A stretch of DNA of 64,000 nucleotides from Vinca minor (taxonomy: Eukaryota; Streptophyta; Magnoliopsida; Gentianales; Apocynaceae), in the NCBI GenBank assembly GCA_026122235.1, contig JAOCZM010000284.1, positions 4,526,001 to 4,590,000 on the forward strand. The letters run 5' to 3'. Shown piece by piece: positions 12,531 through 23,985 of this stretch. The translations under genes were made by a program, and so were the position numbers. Positions within the stretch are counted from its first letter, which is position 1. The number at the start of each line of letters is the position of its first letter. Under the pieces are notes generated by a model, which searched no databases, had not been told where the DNA came from, and was given only the letters and a program-made list of their open reading frames with translations.

Positions 12531-13999
12531 ATGAGTTACTTAGCTTGGAATTGTTGAGGAATTAACAATTCCAAGACAATTCAAGAGCTAGTGCGCTTAT
12601 GCAAAGCGCACGATCCAGCTATTGTTTTTTTTATCTGAAACAAAGTCTTTGGCTAGTTCCATGGACTATGTACGTAGTAAGATAGGTTTTTCTTTCCATT
12701 TCCCTGTAAGCCGCAATGGTCTTAGCGGTGGTTTATGTTTATTTTGGAAATCATCAATAAAGCTGGATATTTTATCTTACTCAACTGGCCATATTGACTG
12801 CTGTGTAATAAATGATAAAAATCTAAAATGGCGGTTTACTGGCTTTTATGAAAATCCAGAAGTCTCTCAGCGCATTCATTCGTGGAAATTACTTAAAAGA
12901 CTACACTCGCTAAGTTCACTTCCATGGCTTTGTATTGGAGACTTTAATGAAATTGTAGACCACATTGAAAAAACGGGTTTTTTCCCGCGAAGTCAAAAGC
13001 AGATTAATAATTTTCGTGAAACACTTACTACTTGTGGTCTCTGCGATTTGGGCTACATTGGAAGTCCATATACTTGGTGCAATTTTCGGGAAAAAACTGG
13101 CGAAGTTTTTGTTCGTTTAGACAGAGGACTAGCCACTCCAGCATGGAAAAACCTTTTTCCGAAACTTACCATTCAACACTTAGACACCAAAGATAGTGAT
13201 TACCTCTCTATCTTACTTGGCTTACCACCACGGAAAAAACGGAAAAAAAGAGCTAATAATAAGCTAAGGCCTCTCCGGTTTGAACCACTTTGGTTTAAGG
13301 AGCCCGATTTCTTAGAATATGCTAACCAGATATGGAAACCCCCATTTGAAGGCACAGCAGAAGGCCTCAGTCGAGCTCTCTCAAACTTCATAGATGATCT
13401 TTTGGAATGGAGTACCAAAACTGTAGGCGATTTAGAGCGTAAGCTAACATTCAAGCAAGGAGAGCTTGAAGCTATTCAGAAAATTCGAGGACTTCCCCAA
13501 TACTCTCTATCAAAGGAGCTTGGAATCGCAAAGGAATTGGAAAAAATCGAAGAACTCCGAGAAAGCTATTGGAAGGCTCGAAGCAGAGCAACATGGCTAG
13601 CTGAAGGTGATCGCAACACGGCCTATTTCCATAAAAAGGCGTCTCAAAGAAAGGAAAAGAATCACATTGATGAAATAATGGATCCATATGACAACCTTAT
13701 AACAGAAGAAGAAGAAGAAATTGAAGAAACAACCATAAATTTCTTTGAGAATTTATTCAAAGCAAATTCTGGTGGAGCAAGTCTCTCGCCCCACTTACTC
13801 ACCAATAAGTTGAATCCCAGCGAATTTGCTGTCCTGGAGCGACCCTTTACTCAGGATGAAATCATCAAAGCTCTCAAACAAATGCATCCACATAAAGCAT
13901 TAGGCCCAGATGGTATGCATGTCCTATTTCTTCAAAGACTATGGCATATATTGGGGAGATTCGGTCACCAGCTTTATCCTGGGGGTTTTAAATGACGGT
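12531..13999 (+). pseudogene. LINE ORF2, 5' part: APE-type endonuclease and start of reverse transcriptase
   Basis: The best start is ATG 12531 (MSYLAWNC). It is followed at once by a TGA where Arg is usual (WNCRG), and a frame change lies near 12625. The open part shows endonuclease motifs: the SETK glutamate, GDFNEI (about 12960), SPYTW and RLDRG. The terminal catalytic SDH appears as SDY (about 13195-13203), which should disable the nuclease. After a coiled linker the RT begins with HPHKALGPDGMH. A one-base shift near 13950 changes frame; the other frame continues as GDSVTSFILGVLNDG and stops dead at the copia LTR (14000). The element would nick target DNA and prime reverse transcription; this copy cannot. 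Confidence 0.82.
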
Positions 14000-15319
14000 T
14001 GTAAAACACAAGAGGGGCGGGGGGGTGAATTGGGTTTTAACTAAACTTGCTAACTTTTTCGAATCTTTGCAATGCAAGTGGGAGTTTGAACAAGATGAAC
14101 TAAAGCAAAGTAAAACCCAATAACAAGACAAAGGATTTAGAGTGGTTCGATTCACTTAGAATCTACATCCACTACCTTGAGCCGCACCCAAGGATTTCAA
14201 ACAACTTCACTAAGAAGAGTGTTTACAAATGTGGCTAACTCACTAAGAGTTTTACAACACAACCACACAATGAAAAACTCACTAAGAGCTTGCCCACACA
14301 AAGTAGGACTTTTACAAGAATTACCCAATCACTTAGAAAGGGAATTGAATGTTTAAAGAACAAGGAAGATCACTCTTATAAGTGAGAATGTATACCTTTG
14401 AAGTACAAGAATGTTTAAGCTATTTTGAACATATGAAATCCACTCTTTGTCTTGCTTTTTGAAAAAACACCTTTGAATGATTTAGATCATGGAGATCAAG
14501 TGTTTTTGCTTTGAAGGTGTTTAGACTTGATAAGATATCAATCTATATTGTATGTCAAAGTCATTAGAATCATTTTCAGCTTTAGAGTATATATACATTT
14601 CAAAATATGGCTGAAAATCGAGTCTCCAACGGTCAAATAACGGCTAGTAAAAGTGCACCTCGGTAGACCGTCAAAGGACCTCGGTTGACCGAACCAAGGT
14701 CGGTTGAGCCGAAGCCTAGGTCGGTCGACCGACCAAGACCATAGGTCGACCGAACCTGCCAAAAGGTCGACCGAAGCCAGTCATCAAACCTCTCAGTTTC
14801 TCTTCGGTTGATCCGAACTTGAGCTCGGTTGACCGACCATTTTCTGAGCCTGAGAGTGTTGATTTTTCACACGTTTTGAAATCTTTTGAAGTCTAAAAGG
14901 TTTTCTCAATATGTAACAAGTAAGAGCATTTAGAAAACCATTTTAAAGACATATACTTTGTAAACAAAGGCTTTTTGGATAAGGACACATATTTGAAACT
15001 TTTGCCTTTTGAAAACGTGTTTGTGTGCATGCAAGACTAGAGTGTAGAGCTTATGTTCATAAGAGCTTTTGGTTAGAGCTTTATAAGATAACGACTAAAG
15101 ACGCCAAAGCTAAACTACCCAAAACTAAGTCTTCAATCTTCAATCTTGATAGATAAGCCTTGAATGATATGACTTTGAATCTCGATCATGGCTTGATTGA
15201 AGTACTTAGAGCTTCCAATCTATGTTCCGATATTCTATCACAAAGATATAAACATTAGACACAACATCAAGTGTTTGTCCATTATCAAAAACTGAGTTTG
15301 ATCGCCCTTAGGGCTAACA
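14000..15319 (-). repeat. 3' LTR of the SIRE-type element
   Basis: 1,320 bp, beginning TGTTAGCCCTAAGGGCG and ending CTCTTGTGTTTTACA on the minus strand. About 14650-14840 holds a cluster of CGGTCGACCG-like palindromes. It is homologous to the solo LTR at 26117-27453 (opposite orientation) and to the fragment at 19267-19690. Confidence 0.9.
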
Positions 15320-15335
15320 ATCTCCCCCTTTTTGA
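15320..15335 (-). promoter_or_regulatory. Polypurine tract of the SIRE-type element
   Basis: The minus strand reads CAAAAAGGGGGAGAT immediately before the LTR start TGTTAGCCC, the position of the plus-strand primer. A second near copy of tract plus LTR start lies at about 15748-15765. Confidence 0.85.
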
Positions 15336-18047
15336 TTATGACAAACTTTGATGTAATTAGATAGGATATGGACAAATATAAGTTCAAGGAAGCATGGCAA
15401 AAGGATATAAGAACAATTAAGTGTAAAGCTAAGTGCTTATAAGATAAACCAAGATAGAACGAGAAACATAAGCACTAGCATGTTAAGTTCTTATGCCATA
15501 TACATTAGGGACTCTTTGAAGAGCCCTATTTCCCAACCAACCTCCTTGCCTCCTTCCTTCCATATTATAGCATTCTTGTGTGTAATATACATACCTTAAG
15601 TTTACACAAGAAGCTAACTTACCATTTTCATCAATGTTGATGTGAGTGCTAAGGATCCTATTACAAAGAACATGCTCACACAAACATTAGAACTAACAAT
15701 GGTTTGTTATCATCAAAACAACATAGAATATTTTGCCCTTCGGGCTAACAATCTCCCCCTTTTTGATGATGACAAAACATTGATGCAAATGGGAATAATA
15801 TGCAAAAATAAGATACCAAATGTATGCATGAGATAAGGATATTAAGGATCCAGACAAGTAGAAGTTTTCTCAAAAAAATTCTACTCCCCCTATATTAAAG
15901 AATCCCTTATCTCTCCCATTTTGCAAGTTTAAGCTTTCTCCTTTTGTAAATAACTTCTCTTGACACATTTGCAACACTAAAAACTCTCCCTCTTTTTGTC
16001 AAAATCAAAAAAGGGATATCAGAGCGCCAATGAGAAAAGCATTTTAATGAAAAGTAAAGATTAATTTTGGAGAAGCTTGATGAAATTTAATAATCCTCCC
16101 CATATAAAGAAAAACTTAAAAACCATGGAGACAACTTGATGGTCTTGTAGATTGATAAAATAAGAACCAAAAGATCAATCCTAAAGACCAAAAATAATTC
16201 TGAAGAAGGATTACTTATGAATAAGCTTAGTTGATTTCTAAAAAACAAGGAGTCCATAATAACACATAAATCCAAAAGATGGTCATGTATGGCTCAAAAA
16301 GAATATCAACCTAAGCTAAAAACAAAGGAGATAGGGAATATAACCTCTAAGAACAATCTCCCCGTTTATCAAACATACGATGTTAGCTATTTGAGATAAA
16401 ACCAAGTATGATACAAATTGACCAATTGTAAAACATGATACCAATTGTAAATATAGCCAATTGTAAAACACGTTTGAAAATATAGCTAACAAATTACTAG
16501 TGGAAGTGATATCATGAATACATAAGATAAGCACAAGTATCACAACCAAAAGAAGTAGAGGAAGTGTAAGATAACACTTGGAGTACATTCCTCTAACAAG
16601 TTAATGGTTAGCTAAATGAGTGTAGCAACACTTAAAGTGATACTAACCAAAAACTATAATGAGATCACAACGGATAATAAAATGAAGAATATGATCTCAA
16701 AGTTATTAAGGGAGAGTATATGTGATACCAATTGAAGACATAAACATTTATAACACATATAACTTCCAAAATAACTTACACAAGTTGGCTATAAGAGTTA
16801 AAAGATGAAAAGCAAGCCAACAAGTGATGTGATGATGTAAAATAAGACAATTGAGCATACATCACATATAGAGTTTACATCCTAAGTCAAGCATCTAGAC
16901 GATCAACCACATAAGATTAATGCTATAGACTTGAACATAAACACAACCCCTATATGCAATGAAGATCAAGTAAAAACTGAGCATAGCATATAACAAACTC
17001 CCCCAAAGCATAAGATACTAATTATAGAGGGGAGGGGGTTTTTGTTGAACACAAAACAATGATCACCTACAAGGGATGAGTTAAGCCTTGTACCTCAATG
17101 CTCTTAGAGCTTGGACTTCTTACCATTTTGGTTGATCTTCTTTATCAACAAGTCCATAGAGGCCTTTTGTGTGATCATTATCTTTTGAAGCTCATGGAGA
17201 GGTTGACATGTGATTGCACCATTTTCTTTGTTGTTCATCCTTGATTGATGAGATGAAAGCAATCTCCTCTTCTATTAATGACAAGTGTAGAGTCATCATT
17301 GATGGGTGACTTTTCTTTTCTTGATGAACCCTCTACAATCTTGTGATCCTTGGCACTTGACTCTTTTCTTGGAGTCTTAGCTCACTTGTGTCATTCCTTG
17401 TAGTTCATATCTTCTTCTTGAAGTTTAGAACTCTTTGTTACCTACAAGGAATTCTTGAGAGCAAATTTGGTACCTTTTTAAAGGTCCTTCATGATTAGCT
17501 CAAAATCTCAAGTAAGCACATATATGCTTAAGGATCATGCAAAACAAAAACCAAAACAACTAGATGGATTCTTAAATGAATATGATAATACAAGAATCAA
17601 TCAAGTTGCATATGCTACATCTCATAGATACCTTAGCTAAAAAGACATGGACAATAATGAACATGCTAAAGGTTATCTATATGAAATAAAATTCAAGAAT
17701 GTGAGATGCAACATGTACAAGAGCAAGCATATAAAAATATATATACCAACAACACTTAAACACAATAAAGTGTTAAGAGAAAGTGATTTGATACCTTTGC
17801 TTTCTTACCAAGTGATGAAGATATTAGCTTGACAATTTTGGCTCTTGTCATCACTTGATGCTTTGCTCTTTGTATTCAAGCAACTTGGTTCTCCAATTGA
17901 TTATCATTTGAACTTTGAGAATCCAAGTGTTAAGGAGTGCTTTTGAATTTCTTCCTTTGGCACATCTCCTTTAACTTCTCCCCAATGCCACTTCTCTTCG
18001 AATCAAGTCCATTTAAGCTTTGTGGCATACATCTAACTTATAAGAAC
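15336..18047 (-). other. Non-coding interior of the SIRE-type element
   Basis: There is no frame with gag-pol or envelope-like motifs. The stretch contains several CTCCCCC runs (minus-strand purine tracts), a second PPT/LTR-start-like copy near 15750, and three CAATTGTAAA words within 16418-16475 that match the primer-site/LTR junction. It occupies the place where pol and an env-like region would be expected. Confidence 0.6.
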
Positions 18048-19211
18048 CTATAAGATCAAGGGAGGAGTAGCTTTTGGTACCCACTTTTGTTTGGGTCCTT
18101 TGGGGTTAGTTGAGATACGTTTAACTTTCCAAATAGTTTTTACCCCTTTTTCAATTTTCTTCTTAACATGGCATCTAGCATTAGTATGACCATGTTTTCC
18201 ACAATATGTGCAACAAATGTGTGGCTTGGAAGAATTGTGAACATGCTCATGATATCTATTTGGCCTTTGTGACATTCTAGCATTTACAACAAGAATCTTA
18301 GGTTTAAGAGAAGAGCTAGCAATATCAACATGTTTAGCAATATAACCAAGGCCATGTTTATCATGTGAAGCATATTGCATGCTAAGAATTTGATCAAGAT
18401 TTTTCTTACCCTTATTAAAGTTATCAACAAGAAGGGTAAGATCATTAACTTTGTTTTTCAAATGATCAAACTCAACAAGCTTGTTTTCTAAAGATGACAA
18501 TTTATTACAAGCTTCTATGTATTGTAATGAAGATGTATTGCAAGTAGTAATAAGATCATCATTTTCACATTTCAAGCAATTAACATCATCACACAACTTT
18601 TTATTTTCATCAACCAACTTAGCACTTTCAACAAGCAAAGATTCAATTTTAAGCTTCATATCTTTGTTTTGCTTGGCACTCTTTTTCAATTGATCAAACA
18701 TATCAATTAAAAGCACATTTGGATCATCCTCATCATTATCATCATCATCATAAGATTTTGAAATTGAGGGAGAAGGATGTACCTCATTACCAAATGCCAT
18801 GAAGCATAAGTTGGTATATTCATCATCACCGTCATCACTTGAAGAGCTTAGTCCTTCATGAGTATCTTCAAGCGTTTTCCACATAGAGTGGGCGGATTTG
18901 CTTCCAAGGACACGGTTGTACTCCTCCGGACTTAAGGCACAACTAAGAATGTTCATAGCCTTATAATTTCGAGTCATTTTCATGGACTCGTCTTCATTTA
19001 GCTCATTGTCCGTCTTTGGAGTTTGAACACCCTCCACTACTTTCATCGGTACATATGGACCTTCTTCAAATATATGCCATAACGAATAATCTATGGAGCA
19101 TACATATATCTTGAATTGGTCTTTCCAATCATCAAAATTATTTTCATCAAGAAGTGGTGGTCTATCGATGGAAGATCCCTCTTGGTATGCTAAAGCGGAA
19201 TATTTGGCCAT
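18048..19211 (-). CDS. Copia gag polyprotein (UBN2-type) with zinc knuckle, internally shortened
   Basis: 387 aa from ATG at 19211; the frame also runs a few codons upstream without another ATG. The N-terminal part (PPLLDENNFDDWKDQFKIY, then LSPEEYNRVLGSKSAHSMW) is the UBN2/DUF4219 gag domain. After WKTLEDTHEG the protein jumps straight to a Ser/Asp-rich stretch and a long coiled coil (about residues 165-275), missing much of the usual capsid region. A knuckle CTYCGKHGHTNARC lies near residue 334, followed by the basic PKGPKQKWVPK segment that normally precedes protease. The frame then stops with no pol. It would package element RNA; whether the shortened form assembles is unknown. Confidence 0.8.
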   Translation of the reverse strand: MAKYSALAYQEGSSIDRPPLLDENNFDDWKDQFKIYVCSIDYSLWHIFEEGPYVPMKVVEGVQTPKTDNELNEDESMKMTRNYKAMNILSCALSPEEYNRVLGSKSAHSMWKTLEDTHEGLSSSSDDGDDEYTNLCFMAFGNEVHPSPSISKSYDDDDNDEDDPNVLLIDMFDQLKKSAKQNKDMKLKIESLLVESAKLVDENKKLCDDVNCLKCENDDLITTCNTSSLQYIEACNKLSSLENKLVEFDHLKNKVNDLTLLVDNFNKGKKNLDQILSMQYASHDKHGLGYIAKHVDIASSSLKPKILVVNARMSQRPNRYHEHVHNSSKPHICCTYCGKHGHTNARCHVKKKIEKGVKTIWKVKRISTNPKGPKQKWVPKATPPLIL

Positions 19212-19252
19212 TAATCTTTTCTTCAAGCTATTAAGCTAAAGATGAAGACAAG

Positions 19253-19265
19253 GCTCTGATACCAA
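19253..19265 (-). promoter_or_regulatory. Primer-binding site of the SIRE-type element
   Basis: The minus strand reads TTGGTATCAGAG, complementary to the 3' end of initiator-Met tRNA, one base inside the LTR end TTTTACA. Confidence 0.88.
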
Positions 19266-19266
19266 T

Positions 19267-19690
19267 TGTAAAACACAAGAGGGGGGGGGGGGGGTGAATT
19301 GGGTTTTAACTAAACTTGCTAACTTTTTCGAATCTTTGCAATGCAAGTGGGAGTTTGAACAAGATGAACTAAAGCAAAGTAAAACCCAATAACAAGACAA
19401 AGGATTTAGAGTGGTTCGATTCACTTAGAATCTACATCCACTACCTTGAGCCGCACCCAAGGATTTCAAACAACTTCACTAAGAAGAATGTTTACAAATG
19501 TGGCTAACTCACTAAGAGTTTTACAACACAACCACACAATGAAAAACTCACTAAGAGCTTGCCCACACAAAGTAGGACTTTTACAAGAATTACCCAATCA
19601 CTTAGAAAGGGAATTGAATGTTTAAAGAACAAGGAAGATCACTCTTATAAGTGAGAATGTATACCTTTGAAGTACAAGAATGTTTAAGCT
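19267..19690 (-). repeat. Truncated 5' LTR of the SIRE-type element
   Basis: Matches 14000-14420 almost base for base, with a longer G run, and then breaks off at TGTTTAAGCT (19681-19690), where LINE coding sequence begins. About 900 bp of LTR is missing, including the promoter-bearing U3. Confidence 0.88.
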
Positions 19691-20921
19691 CTTTTTCTCA
19701 TCTTACGAGATTGAGGAAATACTAAAAGTTCCTCTATGTGATGCGTGGACATCTGGTCGCCTTGTTTGGGGGTATACAAAAAACGGTTTATATTCTGTCA
19801 AATCTGGATACCACTTACAAGTAGGCATAAAAAATGACATACATGAAAAGCCTTCCACATCAAGGAAAAACACTGAAGAGCATTGGAAGGGCATTTGGAG
19901 GTTAATTATCCCTCATAAAATACAAATTTTCATATGGAAAATTTTTCAACAGATTCTGCCTACTTGTCAGAATTTATCCAAACGGGTGAAATCCATAAAA
20001 CCGCAGTGTCCTATCTGTCATGATGATATTGAAAGTATATCACTTGCCATCTTTTCGTGCCCATCAGCTCTAGAAGTATGGAATTGTACCACTTTCGATG
20101 TGCAATCCATGATAAAAAAAGACGCATTTCCTTACTGCCTCCTGCCTATTTTAACAGCCGGAGAAGAGGTATCTACTCCCTTCTCATATATAGCATGGCA
20201 TATATGGTGTAATCGGAATAGAGCTATTTTTGAAGACAAAAGACAAATGCCTGAAGAAGTGGCAAATCTTGCTCTAATCCATGTAGCTGAATACAGTAGC
20301 ATTTCTTCTCCATCTGTTGAAGGTCACAATCCCCTCCCAGATGCTGACCAGCTCAAATATATACTAAAAAGGAAGGCAAAAATGTTTTTGCCAGAGGTTA
20401 CGAAAAAGCCTCCCAAAGGACATAATGAACAAGTCAGGTACAGATGGCAGACTCCTGATGAAGGTTTCTTGAAACTCAACGTAGATGGAGCTTGGCATGA
20501 TAACATAGGAGGAATCGGAATTATCATCAGAAACAATGAAGGGAAATTTATAGCGAGAGCTGCAAAATTTGTTCCGAACTCGCCCAACCCTGAATACGCA
20601 GAAGCAAAATCACTACTGGAAGGACTTCGGTTTGCTATGAACAAAGGATATCAGTCGCTGATAATTGAAAGTGACTGCCAAACACTGGTAAATCGGGTCC
20701 AACAGGATGAAGAAGATTTGTCCCCTTTAGGACATATTGCTAGCCAGATAAAAATTCTGCTGGGGACTACTATAGCTAATTTATCTTTTGCGCACAGATC
20801 TTGTAATATTTTTGCCGATAGATTAGCAAATCATGCAATGAGGCTTAAAGCCTCATCTCAATGGTTTGGAGAACCACCGAGTTTTCTCCTACCACATGTA
20901 ATCCACAATATTTCCAATTAA
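19691..20921 (+). pseudogene. LINE ORF2, 3' part: zf-RVT and RNase H domains
   Basis: Open for about 410 residues. It begins inside ORF2 (EIEEILKVPLCDAWTSGRLV, then YTKNGLYSVKSGY), followed by the zinc-binding zf-RVT region (HWKGIWRLIIPHK; PQCPIC) and a plant RVT_3-type RNase H with acidic residues in LNVDGAW, EYAEAKSL, IESDCQTL and a final Asp in NIFADRLANHA. It ends at TAA 20919-20921. This part is better preserved than the 5' half. The first few residues of the open frame (before 19691) belong to the adjoining LTR. Confidence 0.85.
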
Positions 20922-22909
20922 TATGATAATGCACCTATTATTCAAAAAGGAAGATAAAATTTGAAATGTATTTGATTACTATAATGATATAGTTAATGAT
21001 AAAAATGAGTGAGGATTTTGGGGGTAACGTGGAAGGATTTAAGGCATAAATGGAGGAGTGATGTATAATCAGGATTTAATTGAGATAATAATTAGTTTTG
21101 AATTATTTTATAAGTAGCATAATCTTATGTGTCAATCAAAATTTATAAAACTAATTAATTGAACCAAAATCTACGAAAATGACACGTAGGATTTAGGGGT
21201 TTGTGATTGGTTAAAACCAAAAATATCTTCTGTAATATATATATACTAGCAAATGACCCGTGCTATGCACGGAAATATTGAATTTCAAATTATTAATTTA
21301 ATGGTTGTACAATTGTATTTAGAACAAAAACTCGTTAACTGTAATATGAATTTTATTGAGTAACTCACAAATATAAGGGTGGGCACCGAAGGATTATTGG
21401 ATAACAAATATTGGATCAAATAATATATAATCAAAATAACTAAACATAGTCCTACACTATTTCGATTAATGTTTCATCCAATGTTTTGGTACAATAATCA
21501 CTACACTACACTACTGCTATTAAATATTAATCACCTAATATTTTAAGAAAAAATGAAGAGACTACGTATTGTGACTTCATTTTTCTTATGGAGCCATCTA
21601 ATTAATGAAGTTTTTTCAACATTGTGTGCTCCACATTTTGAGATAATGCATCTTCTTCTATAAGAGCGAGCAATTTTCTGCTCAAGTTTTTTTCGACAAA
21701 CTTGCATTGTTGTAAGATCCATTTTATTAAATACTTTTATTCCCTGAAAGATAAAATCAGTCTAATAGTATATAATAAATTATTTAGAGGGAATTTATTA
21801 ATAATAATGTTTATTGGATAAAAAATGGATCAAAATATATATAAATAATAATTAAACGTCAAAAGTATTGAACATAAAACGGATAAAGAGATGAGTAAAT
21901 ATTACATTAAAATATTCTCATAAATTCTCATAAGTTCACAGAAACTTCCCAATAAATTCCCTCAAATAAGTTCCTCATAAACTTTATAATTTTTTGCAAA
22001 ATTGGTCATTTTTGAAGGGCATTCTTTTAAGAAAACTCTGTTGGGCATGGCTTAAAAACTTAATTCTTAGAACCAAAATAAAAATCAAGTCTAAATTAAG
22101 GTTTTGCTTAAGACTTTTAGGACATACGTAAATCAATACATATAACAGAAAATGTTACCAAGAATTAGGATTCTTTGTACCCAGCAATCAAATAAATCGA
22201 AACATTTAAAAGAAGAAAAAAAAAATTAAAAGTGGCTAGCATAGATTTATTGATCAATAGATTCAGCTATCATAAATCAATGCAAAAAAGAAAAAATTCT
22301 ACTAATAATATAAAAGACATTTAGAAAAATAACACAAGGGTCATAAGCAATATGATGATACATAGTTATCAGAAACTCGAATATTATTTAGGCTATATAC
22401 TTTAACAAATACAATATTACTTCAATCTTGAATATAATATTTCACTTTGACTTAAAATGAAAATTAATAAAAGTATTTTACTTTTAATAAAGTTGTCTTC
22501 TAACATTATTAGTTAAGGAAATTTAATCCCCTTAAATTATGCTTAAACTAAGGAAGGTTAGTAGTGGAAGTTTATATGAAAAAATATTATTATTTTAGGA
22601 AATGAGTAATTTAATTCTAGTCATTCTGAAAAGAAAAAAAAAACTCATAATAGACATACTTTACTCAACAAAAACTCATTATATATACTTTATTCGACAA
22701 AAACTCATTCTGTATACTTTATTCGACAAAAACTCAAAAAACATTATGGTCGGTAAGTAGCTTATAGATTAATGTAAAAATTATTGCAATATAAAAGTTC
22801 AAACGAAACAAATTTTTTCTTACGGAATTTATTACAATATTCCAACTATCTCATAATTCACTTAAATTAGCATTCCATTGAAAGAATTAAAGAAAATGGT
22901 TGTCAAATA

Positions 22910-22980
22910 GCCGCTAGAGTAGCTGGCAATATGGTATAGTATTTGATCTGCATGTTGCGGGTTCGAATCCTGCCTCTTTC
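22910..22980 (+). other. tRNA-like sequence (SINE head or tRNA relic)
   Basis: A perfect B box (GGGTTCGAATCC) lies in a T-arm-like stem GCGGG/CCTGC, with an A-box-like TAGAGTAGCTGGC upstream at about the right spacing. No convincing acceptor stem or terminal CCA was found, so a SINE head or a decayed tRNA is more likely than a working tRNA. Confidence 0.4.
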
Positions 22981-23889
22981 GAATTAAATAAAATAGTTCA
23001 ATTTTTTTGCACCAATTGTACAATGTACTTGGACGAAAACTCGTTCACTTTAATTTTTCAGAAAGCAAATAAGAAATTTCAACATAATTGGGTAATGTGA
23101 ATTTTATTGAGTAACTCCCAAATGTAGATATACTAATTAATCATCACAACCTGCAAATGAATAATAAAAATATTTTTATCAATAATGATAAATATTTAAT
23201 TAATAGAAAATAAATTAACTTGACTAACAAATCAATGTATCATTACCTACCTTTACTTAACATGATTTCAATTTGTATGTCGGGAAAGACGAGAGTATTC
23301 TTCACACCTGTTTACTTTCAAGACAAAAGAAACTACTGGACGAATAAGAAATGTAAATGCAGAACCCATGCAAGAATTTATATGATCTTACATTAGCTTT
23401 TGTCCATTTTTCCTGAAATACGTAAGAATAAAAAATGCATAATGGTATAGTAATTTGTAAAATTGTAATTGAATATTTTATAAAAGATCATAATGTTTTA
23501 TGAAATACCTTGGATTGTAGATATTTTAAGTAATCTGGTGAACATCGAAGTAGAAATTGTGCATGCTTGTCTCTAAGAAGGGTGTGTATAATTCCAGTAC
23601 TATATTTCAACTTAACGTATAATCAAAATCTATCCATTTTTAAAGACAAAAAATTAGGAATTTTGAATACAACTTTGATTAAATATTAATATATGGTTTA
23701 CCCTGGTATTGTTTGCACCACATCTTGGTAATAAGTGCACACCTCATTTTCACTAACGGACTTTGTTTCACTATCACATATATTGCAATACTCAATCCAC
23801 AATCTTCCAGTATTTATGATACTCACATCGGGACACAGTGTTAGTTAAAAAGAAAAACATAACTATTAACTAAAACTAAGATATGTCAA

Positions 23890-23985
23890 GAAGGCTTTGG
23901 CCCAGTGGGCAAGGCCTTGACTTGTGACCATGAGGTCACAAGTTCGACACCCGCCTCCAACGTTGAGGCAAATAAAATTCGCTAG
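23890..23985 (+). mobile_element. tRNA-derived SINE head
   Basis: GGCTTTGGCCCAGTGGGCAA (A box) and AGTTCGACACCC (B box) are spaced as in tRNA-derived SINEs with a pol III promoter. The downstream body is AT-rich and its 3' end is not sharp; no target duplication was identified. Confidence 0.55.

Larger units (their letters stand above)
14000..19690 (-). mobile_element. SIRE/Maximus-type copia element, gag only, with truncated 5' LTR
   Basis: On the minus strand: 5' LTR fragment (19690-19267), primer-binding site for initiator-Met tRNA, gag (19211-18048), about 2.7 kb without coding capacity, polypurine tract AAAAAGGGGGAGAT, and a complete 3' LTR (15319-14000). Protease, integrase and reverse transcriptase are absent, so it would depend on a partner element. 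The insertion lies in the LINE RT. The expected 5-bp duplication beside the 3' LTR would be ACGGT (13995-13999), but the matching copy is lost with the truncated 5' LTR. Confidence 0.88.
10290..20940 (+). mobile_element. L1-type plant LINE, interrupted by a copia element and missing its reverse transcriptase
   Basis: In order on the plus strand: a 5' region containing a short direct repeat (AAGAAATCCTCTCTCTCA, twice near 10291-10340), ORF1 with DUF4283 and zinc knuckle, a low-complexity linker, ORF2 endonuclease, the start of the reverse transcriptase, then a 5.7-kb minus-strand copia element, then the zf-RVT and RNase H end of ORF2. About 300-600 residues of reverse transcriptase expected between the halves are absent on both sides of the inserted element. 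The outer boundaries are approximate: no target duplication or clear poly-A tail was located. The element is inactive. Confidence 0.85.

Noticed and set aside
22645..22740. CRISPR-like regular repeats
   Set aside because: Three imperfect AT-rich tandem units without spacers, in plant DNA.
22910..22980. Functional tRNA gene
   Set aside because: The B box and T arm are good, but acceptor and anticodon arms do not fold convincingly; kept only as tRNA-like.
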